In this document: one piece after another, positions 1 through 9,715 of the stretch | How the letters are laid out: the number at the start of each line of letters is the position of its first letter | Numbering within the stretch: position 1 is the first letter of the stretch | NCBI RefSeq assembly: GCF_036687315.1 | Contig: NZ_CP144683.1 | Coordinates: 2,426,001-2,490,000, forward strand | DNA: 64,000 nucleotides | Source of the DNA: Sphingopyxis sp. TUF1 | Lineage (GTDB): Bacteria; Pseudomonadota; Alphaproteobacteria; Sphingomonadales; Sphingomonadaceae | Direction: 5' to 3' | Program-made: the position numbers and the translations under genes | The notes under the pieces: model-generated | Databases searched by the model: none | The model's input: only the letters and a program-made list of their open reading frames with translations | What the model was told of the DNA's origin: nothing

Positions 1-708
1 GCGCGTATCGGCTGGCTCAATCGCATGACGCAGTTCAAGGAAAAGTCGGGCAAGAACCGTGAGGGCGCGAGCGTAGGGTTGTTTGCCTATCCGGTGCTGC
101 AGGCGGCCGACGTGCTGCTTTACCAGACGACGCACGTGCCCGTCGGCGACGACCAGAAACAGCATCTGGAGCTGGCGCGCGACATCGCGACCAAGTTCAA
201 TCTCGATACGGGGACTGAGACGTTCATCTTGCCCGAACCGACGATCCCGGCAGCGGCCGCGCGGATCATGAGCCTGCGCGACGGGACGACGAAAATGTCG
301 AAATCTGACCCGAGCGATATGAGCCGCATCAATCTGGTCGACGATGCCGACACGATCATGGCGAAGATCCGCAAGGCAAAGACCGACGCTGAACCCCTGC
401 CATCGGAAGCGAAGGGACTGGAGGGGCGCGCCGAGGCGAAGAACCTTGTGTCCATCTATGCCGCGATGGCCGACGAAAGCGTCGATCAGGTACTAGCACG
501 ATTTGCGGGGCAGGGTTTCGGCGCGTTCAAGCCGGCGCTCGGCGAGCTGCTCGTCGAGACGCTGAGCCCGATCGCCGCGCGCATGACCGAGCTGAAGGCC
601 GACCCGGCGGCGATCGACGCCGCGTTGGAATCGGGGGCGGCGCGGGCTTCGGCGCTGGCGAAACCGACGCTCGAGGCCGCTTATGCGGCGCTCGGACTTT
701 GCCGCTAA
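1..708 (+). CDS. trpS: Tryptophanyl-tRNA synthetase, C-terminal part (5' end outside window)
   Basis: Charges tRNA-Trp with tryptophan in the cytoplasm (class I synthetase). The reading frame is open from base 1, so the N-terminal half with the HIGH-like motif lies upstream of the window. The visible 235 residues contain a stretch typical of bacterial TrpS ([10 protein letters not shown], the region contacting the tRNA and Rossmann fold) and the KMSKS catalytic loop at about bases 292-306. The C-terminal helical domain is complete and ends in TAA. The next gene follows after about 150 bp and looks independently transcribed. Identification is secure; only the missing 5' end limits it. Confidence 0.96.
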   Translation, partial: ARIGWLNRMTQFKEKSGKNREGASVGLFAYPVLQAADVLLYQTTHVPVGDDQKQHLELARDIATKFNLDTGTETFILPEPTIPAAAARIMSLRDGTTKMSKSDPSDMSRINLVDDADTIMAKIRKAKTDAEPLPSEAKGLEGRAEAKNLVSIYAAMADESVDQVLARFAGQGFGAFKPALGELLVETLSPIAARMTELKADPAAIDAALESGAARASALAKPTLEAAYAALGLCR

Positions 709-861
709 ACCGCCGCGCGGCTTGCGGATCGGCGGCAGCTCCCCATATTCTTAGGGAACGAAGGTGCGACGAACCGGGTTCAACCAAGGTTAAGTCGCGT
801 CGGCATAGTCTATGCTATGAAGGCGCAGATAGAACGCGCACCGAATCATGGAGCCAGGACG

Positions 862-1551
862 ATGAGCAAGATGAACTTCCGGCGATTGGGCCTTGCCGCC
901 TTGACGGGCGCGGCGCTCGCGCTGGCGGGCTGCGCCACGCCGTTCAAGGCCGATGTGGCGCGCTTTCAGTCGCAGCTTCCCGCGCCGCAGGGGCAAAGCT
1001 TCGTTGTCGAGGCGAGCAACCCCGCGCTGCAGGGGGGCATCGAGTTTGGCCAATATGCCAATATCGTCGCGGGCGAACTTACGCGCTATGGCTATCGTCC
1101 GGCGGCGAACGGTGAAAAGGCCGATATGGTCGTCCGCATGGACTATGGCGTCGACAAGGGCCGTGAGCGCGTGGTGTCGAGCCCCGGTTTCGCCGACCCA
1201 TGGTACGGCGGCTATTACGGCCGTGGTTTCTACACCCCGGTGATCGTCACCGGACCAAGCGGGCGGCGCTATGTCTACGGCTATCGCGACCCCTTCCTGT
1301 GGGGCGGTTTCGGCCCGAGCTGGGGGTATAACGATGTCAGCAGCTACACCGTCTACACCAGCGGCCTGACGCTTCAGATCAATCGCGCGTCGGACGGCGC
1401 TCGCCTGTTCGAAGGGCGGGCCGAAGCGCAGTCGCGCGACAATAATCTTCAGACGATCGTCCCCAATCTGGTCGAGGCGATGTTTACCGATTTCCCCGGA
1501 AATTCGGGCGAACGGGTACGCATCACCGTGGCGCCGCCCGAAAAGAACTGA
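862..1551 (+). CDS. DUF4136-type outer-membrane lipoprotein
   Basis: Predicted lipoprotein of 229 residues. The start at 862 is chosen over an upstream in-frame ATG (817) because it gives a clean lipoprotein signal: basic n-region (MSKMNFRR), hydrophobic core and lipobox LALAGC at about residues 18-23. The mature part has the DUF4136 character: a short N-terminal strand region, a Gly/Tyr/Trp-rich middle (about 110-150) and a final segment predicting a small mixed fold near the end (ARLFEGRAEAQS). Function of the family is unknown; location at the inner leaflet of the outer membrane is inferred. A strong intrinsic terminator follows 22 bp after the stop, so it is probably monocistronic. Confidence 0.8.
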   Translation: MSKMNFRRLGLAALTGAALALAGCATPFKADVARFQSQLPAPQGQSFVVEASNPALQGGIEFGQYANIVAGELTRYGYRPAANGEKADMVVRMDYGVDKGRERVVSSPGFADPWYGGYYGRGFYTPVIVTGPSGRRYVYGYRDPFLWGGFGPSWGYNDVSSYTVYTSGLTLQINRASDGARLFEGRAEAQSRDNNLQTIVPNLVEAMFTDFPGNSGERVRITVAPPEKN

Positions 1552-1573
1552 TTTCCAACCCATATCTTCCAAG

Positions 1574-1604
1574 GCCCGCCTTTCCGATGAAAGGCGGGCT
1601 TTTT
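1574..1604 (+). terminator. Intrinsic terminator after the DUF4136 lipoprotein gene
   Basis: A perfect 10-bp stem (gcccgccttt / aaaggcgggc) with a 6-base loop is followed by a T tract (ttttt). It lies 22 bp past the lipoprotein stop codon and before the PAS-like gene. Confidence 0.9.
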
Positions 1605-1692
1605 CGTGGTGCGAAACAGACTGGCTGGAAAGCAGGATCATCAATCGTTAAGCGGCGTCGGCTACGGTCGCCAAAAGCGGAAGATCCCAGCA

Positions 1693-2181
1693 TTGAAGCC
1701 GACTCATCCTTTGCCCGTTCACCACAGCTGGCCGCTTTATGAGCGCGCTCGCTTTTTCGAGCTGGGACAATTGCATGAGGCGGACACGCTCGATCCGATC
1801 CCCGATGTCGTCGATGTCGCGGCGCGCTTGGCACGTGCGCGCGTCCAAGTCGGCGAGTGGGAATGCGACCTGGCCGACAATGATCGACTCCGCTGGTCGG
1901 ACGAGGTTCGCGATATTTTCGGAATCCCGCACGGCGCAGTCGTCCGCCGCGAAGAGGCGGTGGCGCTCTATGCCGAAGCGTCGCGCGCGGCGATGGAGAA
2001 GCTGCGCGCCTATGCGATCCGCCACAAGCGCGGCTTCACGATCGACGTCGAAATCTGCCCCGCGCGGGCGCCGCGGCGCTGGATGCGGTTGATCGCGGCG
2101 CCGGTGTGCGAGGATGATCGGGTGGTCCGGCTGCAGGGGCTGAAATTCCTCGTTCCCGGATCGGACGATCGCGGATTTTAA
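1693..2181 (+). CDS. Single PAS-domain protein
   Basis: Small soluble protein whose main body matches a PAS_3-type sensor fold: an N-terminal strand pattern GEWECDLADNDRLRWSDEV at about residues 50-70, the FGIP turn, then a C-terminal pair of strands ending in VRLQGLKF. No kinase, GGDEF or output domain is attached, so it probably acts by protein-protein contact or is a stand-alone sensor; ligand unknown. There is no ATG near the 5' end. A TTG at 1693 with ggaag 10 bp upstream is used here; GTG 1606 sits in the terminator T tract and TTG 1711 lacks a ribosome site. The start is therefore uncertain. Confidence 0.6.
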   Translation: MKPTHPLPVHHSWPLYERARFFELGQLHEADTLDPIPDVVDVAARLARARVQVGEWECDLADNDRLRWSDEVRDIFGIPHGAVVRREEAVALYAEASRAAMEKLRAYAIRHKRGFTIDVEICPARAPRRWMRLIAAPVCEDDRVVRLQGLKFLVPGSDDRGF

Positions 2182-2316
2182 ACCATTTTCACAACCGAGC
2201 CTGAGAAACCACCGTTCTGGCAGTATTGCCCCCGGGCTTCGTTGACGCGCCCGCGCCTTTTACGCAGTCGAATTTGCGACAGTCGTTGCGGGCGCCGAAG
2301 AGTCGGTCGCGGCTGA

Positions 2317-3390
<1,074 letters not shown>

Positions 3391-3710
3391 GATTGCCGTG
3401 GTGAGGTGGTGGGTGCTCACTCGTGTTCGGTCATACCGGGCTGAGGGGGCGATCCGATCGGCTCAGGAGGCACCCGAGCATTCCAAAGGTCAGGAAAGGT
3501 CAGCCCTGTGCGGCCGCCGATTTCGCCGCTTCGGTCGGAGATGCGCGCCGAGCTGCTGCGCATGCGCACCGGCGGGGCAGCGATCGTTTTTGTCCACATA
3601 TTGAAAGAGCTGATGCGAAGGCTGACACAGTCGGATCATGTAGGACAGCGTTTTTTTTTGGGGGGGGTGGATGACTGCTTTGGGGTGGGGATCGGACGTT
3701 TCAATAAACC
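3391..3710. other. Non-coding gap downstream of mreB with T9G8 homopolymer
   Basis: About 320 bp without a convincing gene. A forward open frame at about 3540-3650 (reading MRAELLRMRTGG...) has some coding-like codon use but runs into a T9G8 homopolymer (3651-3668) and then into repeat DNA, so at best it is a gene remnant. From about 3667 the sequence matches the beginning of a composite repeat seen again at 45.4 kb. Confidence 0.5.
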
Positions 3711-3799
3711 GTCGCCCCCGCAAAGGCGGGGGCCGCAATCGGCCTTTTCCTGCGCCGCTGCGTAAACCGACAGCGGCCCCCGCCTGCGCGGGGGCGACG
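3711..3799. repeat. Dispersed palindromic repeat, family F, copy 1
   Basis: Imperfect inverted repeat with arms gtcgcccccgc...ggcgggggcc and ggcccccgcc...gcgggggcgac, separated by an A/T-richer centre. The same arrangement, with the same flanking gctttggggtgg, occurs at 45448-45535. Confidence 0.85.
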
Positions 3800-3834
3800 G
3801 CTAGTTTCGGCCGCCTCCATACTTTTTCAGCTAC

Positions 3835-3972
3835 GATCCTCCCTGTCGCGCAGCGATGGGGAGGTGGCAGCGCGAAGCGCTGACGGAGGGGCTTTGGCGC
3901 TACCGTCGCGGCCCCTCCACCACGCCCTTCGGGCGCGGTCCCGCTCCCCACCGCTTCGCGGCAGGGAGGATA
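3835..3972. repeat. Dispersed palindromic repeat, family A, copy 1
   Basis: Copy of the 135-160 bp family whose arms read gatcctccctgtcgc...agcgatggggaggtgg and ccctcccc...gacagggaggat, with an inner pair ggaggggc/gcccctcc. Other copies are at 7854, 18046, 21934, 43663 (inverted) and 45572. Here it lies between mreB and the deaminase gene. Confidence 0.9.
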
Positions 3973-4016
3973 TTATGTCCGCTTTCGGGCGCTGGCAGTC
4001 CTTATGGGCGCAGGCG

Positions 4017-5042
4017 TCAGGCGTAGGCGTCTATCGCCGCGAGGTGGGGTGCCTTTTCCGCATCGCTGAGGAAAGCGCCGGTGAAGCTGTTATGCGCGAG
4101 GGCGACGAGATCGCCCCGCGACAGGTCGAGCGCGTCGGCGACGGCCTGGTAATTGGCGTTCACATAGCCGCCGAAATAGCTGGGGTCATCGCTGTTGACG
4201 GTGGCACGAAGCCCTGCGTCGAGCATGGTTTTTAAGGGATGGTCCGCGACATCGTCGACGACGCAGAGCTTGAGGTTCGAGAGCGGGCAGACGGTGAGCG
4301 TCATGCCCGAGGCCGCGAGGCGGGCGACGAGCGCGGGGTCTTCGAGGCTGCGGTTGCCATGGTCGATACGGTCGACCTTCAAGAGGTCGAGCGCTTCGCG
4401 GACATATTCGGGCGGCCCTTCCTCGCCGGCATGGGCGACGAGCTTCAGCCCGAGCGCGCGGGCGCGCGCGAAAACGCGCTCGAACTTGGTGGGCGGGTGG
4501 CCGAGTTCGGATGAGTCGAGGCCGACGCCCGCGATGCGACCCAGGAAGGGCAGCGCTTCGTCGAGCGTCGCCTCGGCCTCGGCCTCACTGAGATGGCGGA
4601 GGAAGCAGAGGATGAGCTTGGAGGTCATCCCGTACCGCGCCTCTGCATCGTCCAGCGCGCGGGTGATGCCGGCGATGACGGTTTCAAAGGCGACGCCGCG
4701 CGCCGTGTGGCCCTGCGGGTCGAAGAAGATTTCGATGTGGCGGACAGTGTCGGCGTTTGCGCGGGCGCAATAGGCGGCGGTGAGGTCGTAAAAATCCTGC
4801 TCGGTCTGGAGGACGCCCATGCCCTGATAATAGATGTCGAGGAAGTCCTGAAGGTTCGAGAAGGCGTAAGCCGCGCGCACATCCTCAACGCTCGCGAAGG
4901 GGATGGCGACGCCGTTGCGCTGCGCGAGTTCGAACATCAACTCGGGTTCGAGCGAGCCTTCGATGTGAAGGTGCAGTTCGGCCTTGGGCAGACCGGCGAT
5001 GAAGGCGGCGCGCTCTTCGCGCGAGGCGAAGCCGTCAGGCAC
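4017..5042 (-). CDS. Adenosine deaminase family protein, probably adenine deaminase
   Basis: Zinc-dependent amidohydrolase of 341 residues that deaminates a purine in salvage. Metal and catalytic motifs are visible in order: HLHIEGS (about 24-30, two metal His), [12 protein letters not shown] (about 203-210, metal His and catalytic Glu), DHG (about 233) and [10 protein letters not shown] (about 290). The pattern [31 protein letters not shown] and [11 protein letters not shown] resembles the bacterial proteins annotated as adenosine deaminase but shown to prefer adenine (Pseudomonas PA0148 type); that preference is inferred. It starts with GTG and overlaps the end of the upstream phosphoribosyltransferase gene by 8 nt, so the two are translationally coupled. 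Confidence 0.88.
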   Translation of the reverse strand: MPDGFASREERAAFIAGLPKAELHLHIEGSLEPELMFELAQRNGVAIPFASVEDVRAAYAFSNLQDFLDIYYQGMGVLQTEQDFYDLTAAYCARANADTVRHIEIFFDPQGHTARGVAFETVIAGITRALDDAEARYGMTSKLILCFLRHLSEAEAEATLDEALPFLGRIAGVGLDSSELGHPPTKFERVFARARALGLKLVAHAGEEGPPEYVREALDLLKVDRIDHGNRSLEDPALVARLAASGMTLTVCPLSNLKLCVVDDVADHPLKTMLDAGLRATVNSDDPSYFGGYVNANYQAVADALDLSRGDLVALAHNSFTGAFLSDAEKAPHLAAIDAYA

Positions 5043-5610
5043 CCGGCACCTCCGCTTCGCCGAGGATGATCGCCGCTTCGGGTTTGTGTCGTCGGATCTC
5101 GTCGACCGTCAGCCCGTCGATCTCGTGCGGGAAAATCAACCACTGGTCGGTTTCGTGGACGAAGAAATCGGGGCGGAGGTCGGTGACGTTGCGGCGCGGC
5201 TTGAACCAGACGGTCGCGATACGAATGTCACGTGGCATATTGTGGCGGCAGCGCGCCTGTAATTCGGCGAGGAAAGCGCGGATGCTGCGGCCCGAATCGA
5301 AGACGTCATCGATGATGAGCAGGCGGTCGTCGGGGCTGAGCGTGTCGATCAGATAGCCGAGCGCGAAGACGCGGACGCGCGTGTCCTGATCGTCGATGCC
5401 GCGGTAGGAGGAGGTGCGGATCGCGATATGGTCGCAGGACTGGCCGTGATAATCGAGCAGTTCCTGCACCGCGATCCCCACCGGCGCACCGCCGCGCCAG
5501 ATGCCGACGAGATGCGTCGGTTTGAACCCGCTGTCGATCACCTGCATCCCCAGCCGCAGCGAATCGGCGAGCAGTTCGTTCGCGCTGATGAAGATCTTGT
5601 CGTCGCTCAT
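5035..5610 (-). CDS. Purine-type phosphoribosyltransferase
   Basis: Type I PRTase of 191 residues that would transfer a base to PRPP to make a nucleotide. The PRPP-binding loop [13 protein letters not shown] (about 99-111) is intact, and IWRGGAPVG near residue 38 fits the PPi-binding loop. The ATG at 5610 gives the usual length; longer frames upstream belong to the S9 peptidase region. It lies 10 bp downstream of the S9 peptidase stop and overlaps the deaminase start, giving a three-gene operon. With a deaminase product such as hypoxanthine the pair could recycle adenine to IMP, but xanthine/guanine or hypoxanthine specificity cannot be read directly from the sequence. Confidence 0.85.
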   Translation of the reverse strand: MSDDKIFISANELLADSLRLGMQVIDSGFKPTHLVGIWRGGAPVGIAVQELLDYHGQSCDHIAIRTSSYRGIDDQDTRVRVFALGYLIDTLSPDDRLLIIDDVFDSGRSIRAFLAELQARCRHNMPRDIRIATVWFKPRRNVTDLRPDFFVHETDQWLIFPHEIDGLTVDEIRRHKPEAAIILGEAEVPGA

Positions 5611-5620
5611 CGCACCGGAA

Positions 5621-7789
5621 TTAATCCGATGCGGCGGCGCGCGTCCAGCCTTTCCGGTATTTTTCGAACCAGGCGAGGATCGCGGCGGCCTTGGCGGCCG
5701 ATTGCGACGGGCGCGCGGCGATGCTGCCGTGGCTGGCGCCGGGCACCTTGACGAGCGCAGTCGGCACGCCGCGGAGGCGAAGCGCGGTGTAATATTGTTC
5801 GGATTCGCTGACCGGGGTGCGATAATCCTCGCCGCCCACGACGACGAGCGTCGGGGTTTCGACATTGCCGACGAGCGACAGCGGCGAGCGCGACCAGTAG
5901 AGTTCGGGTTTTTCCCACGGCTGCGCGCCGAGCCAGTAGGGGCCGAAGAAGGCGGGGCCGTCGGCGGTCAGCGCCTGCGTCTGCCAGTTGATGACGGGTT
6001 TCTGCGTCGCCGCGGCCTTGAAGCGATTGGTCTTCCCCACGATCCAGCTGGTGAGCACGCCGCCGCCCGACCCGCCGGTGACGAACAAGGCGTCGGGATC
6101 GGCGATGCCGAGCGCGATCGCCTGATCGACGATCGAGATGAGGTCGAAATAATCATTGCCCGGATAGGCCTTGTCGATCTGCTGCGCGAAGGCCTCGCCA
6201 TAGCTGGTCGAGCCGCGCGGGTTCGGCGACAGCACCGCATAGCCCGCGGCGGCATAGAGTTGATTGTCGGTCGAAAAATGCGGGCCATAGGCGGTGAAGG
6301 GCCCGCCATGGATTTCGAGGATCAGCGGCACGCGCTGCCCCTCGACATAGCCGGGCGGCAGGGTCAGCCAACCCTCGATCGGCAGGCCGTCGTGGCTGGA
6401 CGCCACGGTGATCTTGCGCACCTGCCCCAGCGATTTGACTTCGCGCAAGGACCGGTTGAGGTCGGTCAGCATCCGCGCCTCGCCGCCGCCGCGCGCGAGC
6501 TGCACCTCGGCGGGGCGCGTCGCGGTGCCGCCGGTGAAGGCGATGGCGCCATTGTCGGCGACGGTGAAGCTGCCGCCGGTATAGGGCCGGTCGAGCCCGC
6601 CGCCCGACAACCCCTTCGCCACGTCGCGCACCGACCCGTCGAGGCCCATGCGCGCCACCTTCGTCTCGCCATGATCGTCATACTGGACATAGAGGCTGCG
6701 GCTGTCGGCGCCCCACTGCACGGCATCGACGCTGTAGTCCCAGTTGGCGGCGATGCGGCGGCGCCCCGACCCGTCGCGGTTCATCACATAGAGCTCGGTC
6801 TGTTCATAGGCGCGCAGCGCGTCGTCGAAACCGAGATAGGCAATCAGCCGGCCGTCGGGCGACACCAGGGGATTGGCGTCGGGGCCGTTGCGGTCGGTGA
6901 GCGTAGTGATCGCGCCGCTGGCCACATCAAGCGCGTGGATTTCGCTTTCCTGCGCGTCGGTTTCCCAATCGGCCTGACGGTTGGCGCTGAAATAGAGCGT
7001 GCGGCCGTCGCGCGACCAGCTCAAGGGGCCACCGTCGTGATACGGGCCAAAGGTCAACTGACGCGGCGCGCCGCCGGTCGCGGGGATGAGAAAGATTTTT
7101 TCGAAGCCCGGTTCGATATAGCCCTGTCCGTCGGCGCGGTAGGTGAGGAGGGTGCGGACGTCGAGCGGTTCGGCCCATGTCGCGCCCTCGGGCTTGTTCG
7201 CGGGCGCGCTGCCGAGCTTTGCGCCCTCATCCTTCACCAGCATGGTGTAGGCGATCGAGCGGCCGTCGGGCGCCCAGGTCAGGCTGGACGGGCTGGTCGG
7301 CAGGCCGGTCAGCCGCACCGCTTCGCCGCCGTCCATCCAGCGCACCCACAGCTGCACGCTGCCGCCCGCGGCCGACACATAGGCGAGGCGCGCGCCGTCG
7401 GGCGACCAGCGCGGCGAAAAGGCCGGGCCGTCCTGTCCCGCAAGCGGCGTTTCACGCCCCGTCGCGGTGTCGATCAGCCAGATCGAGCTGACCGCGCGGT
7501 CGGTCATGATGTCGTTCGCGCGGCGGACATAGGCGATGTGGCGGCCGTCGGGGCTGATCTGCGGATCCGCGGCGATCGCGAGGTCGAACAGGTCGGCGCC
7601 GGTGAAGCGGCGTTCGGGGCCGGTGCGCGCGCTGCCGATTGCGGCGGCGGGCATGGGGGCGGGGGTGGCGGCAGGGGTTTCGGATGCGTTTTCGGCTGGT
7701 GGCTGCGCGGGCGCCTGTTCCTGCTGCGCCCAGAGCGGCTGGGCGGTGAAGGCGACAAGGGCGGTTCCAAACAAAGCCAGTTTGCGCAT
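5621..7789 (-). CDS. Secreted S9-family serine peptidase (acylaminoacyl-peptidase / DPP type)
   Basis: Periplasmic peptidase of 722 residues. A signal peptide (MRKLALFGTALVAFTAQPLWA) precedes a Pro/Ala-rich spacer. Residues about 60-430 form a TolB/WD40-like propeller with repeated SPDGR motifs (DGRHIAYV, SPDGARLAYV, APDGRSIAYT). The C-terminal alpha/beta-hydrolase domain has the nucleophile GGSGGG (about 578), Asp in GGEDYRTP and His in GASHGS. The ATG at 7789 is the start; the codon before it is TTG. Substrates are probably short peptides, possibly dipeptides or N-blocked peptides. It is the first gene of an operon with the phosphoribosyltransferase and deaminase, though no functional link is obvious. 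Confidence 0.9.
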   Translation of the reverse strand: MRKLALFGTALVAFTAQPLWAQQEQAPAQPPAENASETPAATPAPMPAAAIGSARTGPERRFTGADLFDLAIAADPQISPDGRHIAYVRRANDIMTDRAVSSIWLIDTATGRETPLAGQDGPAFSPRWSPDGARLAYVSAAGGSVQLWVRWMDGGEAVRLTGLPTSPSSLTWAPDGRSIAYTMLVKDEGAKLGSAPANKPEGATWAEPLDVRTLLTYRADGQGYIEPGFEKIFLIPATGGAPRQLTFGPYHDGGPLSWSRDGRTLYFSANRQADWETDAQESEIHALDVASGAITTLTDRNGPDANPLVSPDGRLIAYLGFDDALRAYEQTELYVMNRDGSGRRRIAANWDYSVDAVQWGADSRSLYVQYDDHGETKVARMGLDGSVRDVAKGLSGGGLDRPYTGGSFTVADNGAIAFTGGTATRPAEVQLARGGGEARMLTDLNRSLREVKSLGQVRKITVASSHDGLPIEGWLTLPPGYVEGQRVPLILEIHGGPFTAYGPHFSTDNQLYAAAGYAVLSPNPRGSTSYGEAFAQQIDKAYPGNDYFDLISIVDQAIALGIADPDALFVTGGSGGGVLTSWIVGKTNRFKAAATQKPVINWQTQALTADGPAFFGPYWLGAQPWEKPELYWSRSPLSLVGNVETPTLVVVGGEDYRTPVSESEQYYTALRLRGVPTALVKVPGASHGSIAARPSQSAAKAAAILAWFEKYRKGWTRAAASD

Positions 7790-7853
7790 CAACTTTTTCC
7801 CTTTTTGCGGCGCCGCTTCCTGCCTGTCAGCAAGCGGCGGTCGGTTCCATCTC

Positions 7854-8015
7854 GATCCTCCCTGTCGCGAAGCGATGGGGAGGTGGCAGCCCGCAGGGCT
7901 GACGGAGGGGCATTGGCGCTACCGTCGCCGCCCCTCCACCATCGCTTCGCGGCGGTCCCGCTGGCGCTGCGCGCCGTCTGCGACTCCCCCATGGCCTGCG
8001 GCCACAGGGAGGATC
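7854..8015. repeat. Dispersed palindromic repeat, family A, copy 2
   Basis: Longest copy of family A (about 160 bp), with arms gatcctccctgtcgcgaagc and ccacagggaggatc. It lies upstream of the S9 peptidase gene, 65 bp before its start codon, so it separates that gene from any distal promoter. Confidence 0.9.
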
Positions 8016-8163
8016 GTGCGCGCGTCGCGGCGCTTTGCCAATCCGGTGTCGAGTCCCCTTGTCGCTCCCTGTTTTCCGAAGTGCAGGGTCTGGACATTCG
8101 GGGGCGGGCGGTCAACTAATTGATGCATCAAGGGTTTGGACTGTGTGGGCCGATATTTGAATC

Positions 8164-8290
8164 GCCCTCTCCTTCAGGGGAGGGCAGCGAGACTTGCCAG
8201 CTTGCTGGCTTAGTCGCAGCGGGTGGGGGCCATCGGCCTTGCGCAAGGCCGATGGCCCCCACCCCAACCCCTCCCCTGAAGGGGAGGGGC
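8164..8290. repeat. Dispersed palindromic repeat, family B, copy 1
   Basis: Starts gccctctccttcagggg, contains agcgagacttgccagcttgctggct (itself a small palindrome) and gtcgcagcgggtgggggcc, then a near-perfect hairpin (catcggccttgcg / caaggccgatg) and closes with cccctgaaggggagggg. Shorter copies lie in the GTA cluster at 17053 and 26391. Confidence 0.85.
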
Positions 8291-8311
8291 TAAAAGGGGA
8301 GCGGATGGGAT

Positions 8312-9406
8312 ATGGACATGGATTTTTCGCGGCTTCAGGCGTCGAGCAAGATCGGTGATGACTGGGTCTATCCGCAGCCGCCGTGCCTGAATTTCGGGTG
8401 GCTGGAGGTCGACCGCGATCCCGCGCACCGCATTTATTGGGAGGAATATGGCAATCCGGCGGGTGAGCCGGTGATGTTCCTGCACGGCGGCCCCGGCGGC
8501 GCGTGCGCGCCGGTGATGGCGCGCTTTTTCGATCCGAAGCGATACCGCGTCATCCTGTTCGACCAGCGCGGGTGCGGCAAGAGCGAGCCCAATGTCGCCT
8601 CGGCCGGCCCGGCGGACGCGCTGGCGAAAAACACCACCGCCGACCTGATCGGCGACATCGAGAAATTGCGCGATCATCTGGAGATTGCGGGGCCGATGCA
8701 TGTGTTTGGCGGCAGCTGGGGCAGCACGCTGGCGATGGCATATGCCATCCAGCACCCCGCTCATTGCGCCAGCCTGATCCTGCGCGGCATCTTTTTGGGC
8801 GCGGCGGAGGATTTGCTCTATCTGTATCAGGGCAATGCCGCGACGTGGGGGGACGACCCGTTCGGGTTGACCGCGCCTGGCGCCTATATCAAATATCCCG
8901 ACGAATGGGCGGCGCTGCTCTCGGTGCTATCGCCCGACGAGCGGCGCGACGTCATGGCGTCGTACAAGGCGATTTTCGATATGGTGCCGAGCAATGCGGC
9001 GGAGAAGGAGCGGCAGCTGAACGCCGCGCTGACCTGGTCCCTGTGGGAAGGGGTGATTTCGAACATGATCCCCGAGACGGCCGACACGGGCAAGTTCGGC
9101 GAGGCCGATTTCGCGCTGTGCTTCGCGCAGATCGAGGCGCATTATTTCGCGAACGACCTGTTCCTGCCCGCGGGGCATTTTTTCGACCATATCGACATAT
9201 TGGCGTCGATCCCCATCCACATCGTCCACGGCCGCTTCGACGAAGTATGCCCGTTGACCCAGGCATCGCGGCTGGTCGCCGCGCTGCGCGCCGCGGGGGC
9301 GGAGCCGGTGTCCTATTTCGTGACCAACGCGGGGCACAGCGCGATGGAGCGCGAGAATGCGCTGGCGCTGACCGCGGTGATGGATGGATTGGGGAGGATT
9401 GGGTGA
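8312..9406 (+). CDS. pip: Proline iminopeptidase
   Basis: Cytoplasmic alpha/beta hydrolase of 364 residues that removes N-terminal proline from peptides. Diagnostic motifs are HGGPGG (oxyanion loop, about 54-59), FDQRGCGKSEP (about 87-97), the nucleophile elbow GGSWGS (about 133-138) and a C-terminal GRFDEVCP (Asp) and NAGHSA (His). Length is somewhat longer than the typical 310-320 residue enzyme because of an N-terminal extension. A family B repeat ends 21 bp before the start and may supply part of the leader. No partner genes; the downstream gap holds a hairpin shared with the convergent pfpI-like gene. Confidence 0.92.
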   Translation: MDMDFSRLQASSKIGDDWVYPQPPCLNFGWLEVDRDPAHRIYWEEYGNPAGEPVMFLHGGPGGACAPVMARFFDPKRYRVILFDQRGCGKSEPNVASAGPADALAKNTTADLIGDIEKLRDHLEIAGPMHVFGGSWGSTLAMAYAIQHPAHCASLILRGIFLGAAEDLLYLYQGNAATWGDDPFGLTAPGAYIKYPDEWAALLSVLSPDERRDVMASYKAIFDMVPSNAAEKERQLNAALTWSLWEGVISNMIPETADTGKFGEADFALCFAQIEAHYFANDLFLPAGHFFDHIDILASIPIHIVHGRFDEVCPLTQASRLVAALRAAGAEPVSYFVTNAGHSAMERENALALTAVMDGLGRIG

Positions 9407-9445
9407 CGGAGGGTCGCTGCTTGGATTTTGAACCGATGTGGCTGA

Positions 9446-9490
9446 ACTCTACACCAGCCCAGAGCAAGCACTCTACACCAGCCCAGAGCA
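9446..9490. repeat. Two-copy 21-bp tandem direct repeat, 24-bp period
   Basis: The unit actctacaccagcccagagca is perfectly repeated at 9446-9466 and 9470-9490 in the gap after the iminopeptidase gene. If the local forward frame were translated it would give an octapeptide repeat (LYTSPEQA, LYTSPEHA), but no gene is supported there. Confidence 0.9.
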
Positions 9491-9651
9491 CGCCCCGATC
9501 GCAGACATCAATCGGCGCTCACGGGTACGTCCGCAACGTCGGACCCTGCGTCATACGCCCAAACAAAAATATCATGTCGCGCGGAACCGGATAAGGGGCA
9601 CCGGGGTATTTCCAGCGAGCTTCAAAACGATAAGTGTTTGAGTGCTTTCCA

Positions 9652-9677
9652 CCGGGCCGCGCTTTCGCGCGGCCCGG
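9652..9677. terminator. Bidirectional hairpin between convergent pip and pfpI-like genes
   Basis: Perfect 11-bp stem (ccgggccgcgc / gcgcggcccgg) with a 4-base loop tttc. T-tracts are weak on both sides (actattt rightward, ggaaagcact leftward), so termination strength is uncertain. The rest of the 9407-9715 gap holds only the tandem repeat above. Confidence 0.6.
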
Positions 9678-9715
9678 ACTATTTCCAAATTATCCTGGCC
9701 CTTTGATCGCCGTCG

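Noticed and set aside
3508..3765. 85-residue open frame after mreB
   Set aside because: Runs through a T9G8 homopolymer and into repeat DNA; no domain.
5501..8119. 872-residue open frame on the plus strand
   Set aside because: It lies antisense to the S9 peptidase gene; composition is that of a high-GC shadow frame with no recognisable domain.
9446..9490. CRISPR-like array
   Set aside because: Only two adjacent units with 3-base spacing; a CRISPR would have longer unique spacers and more copies.
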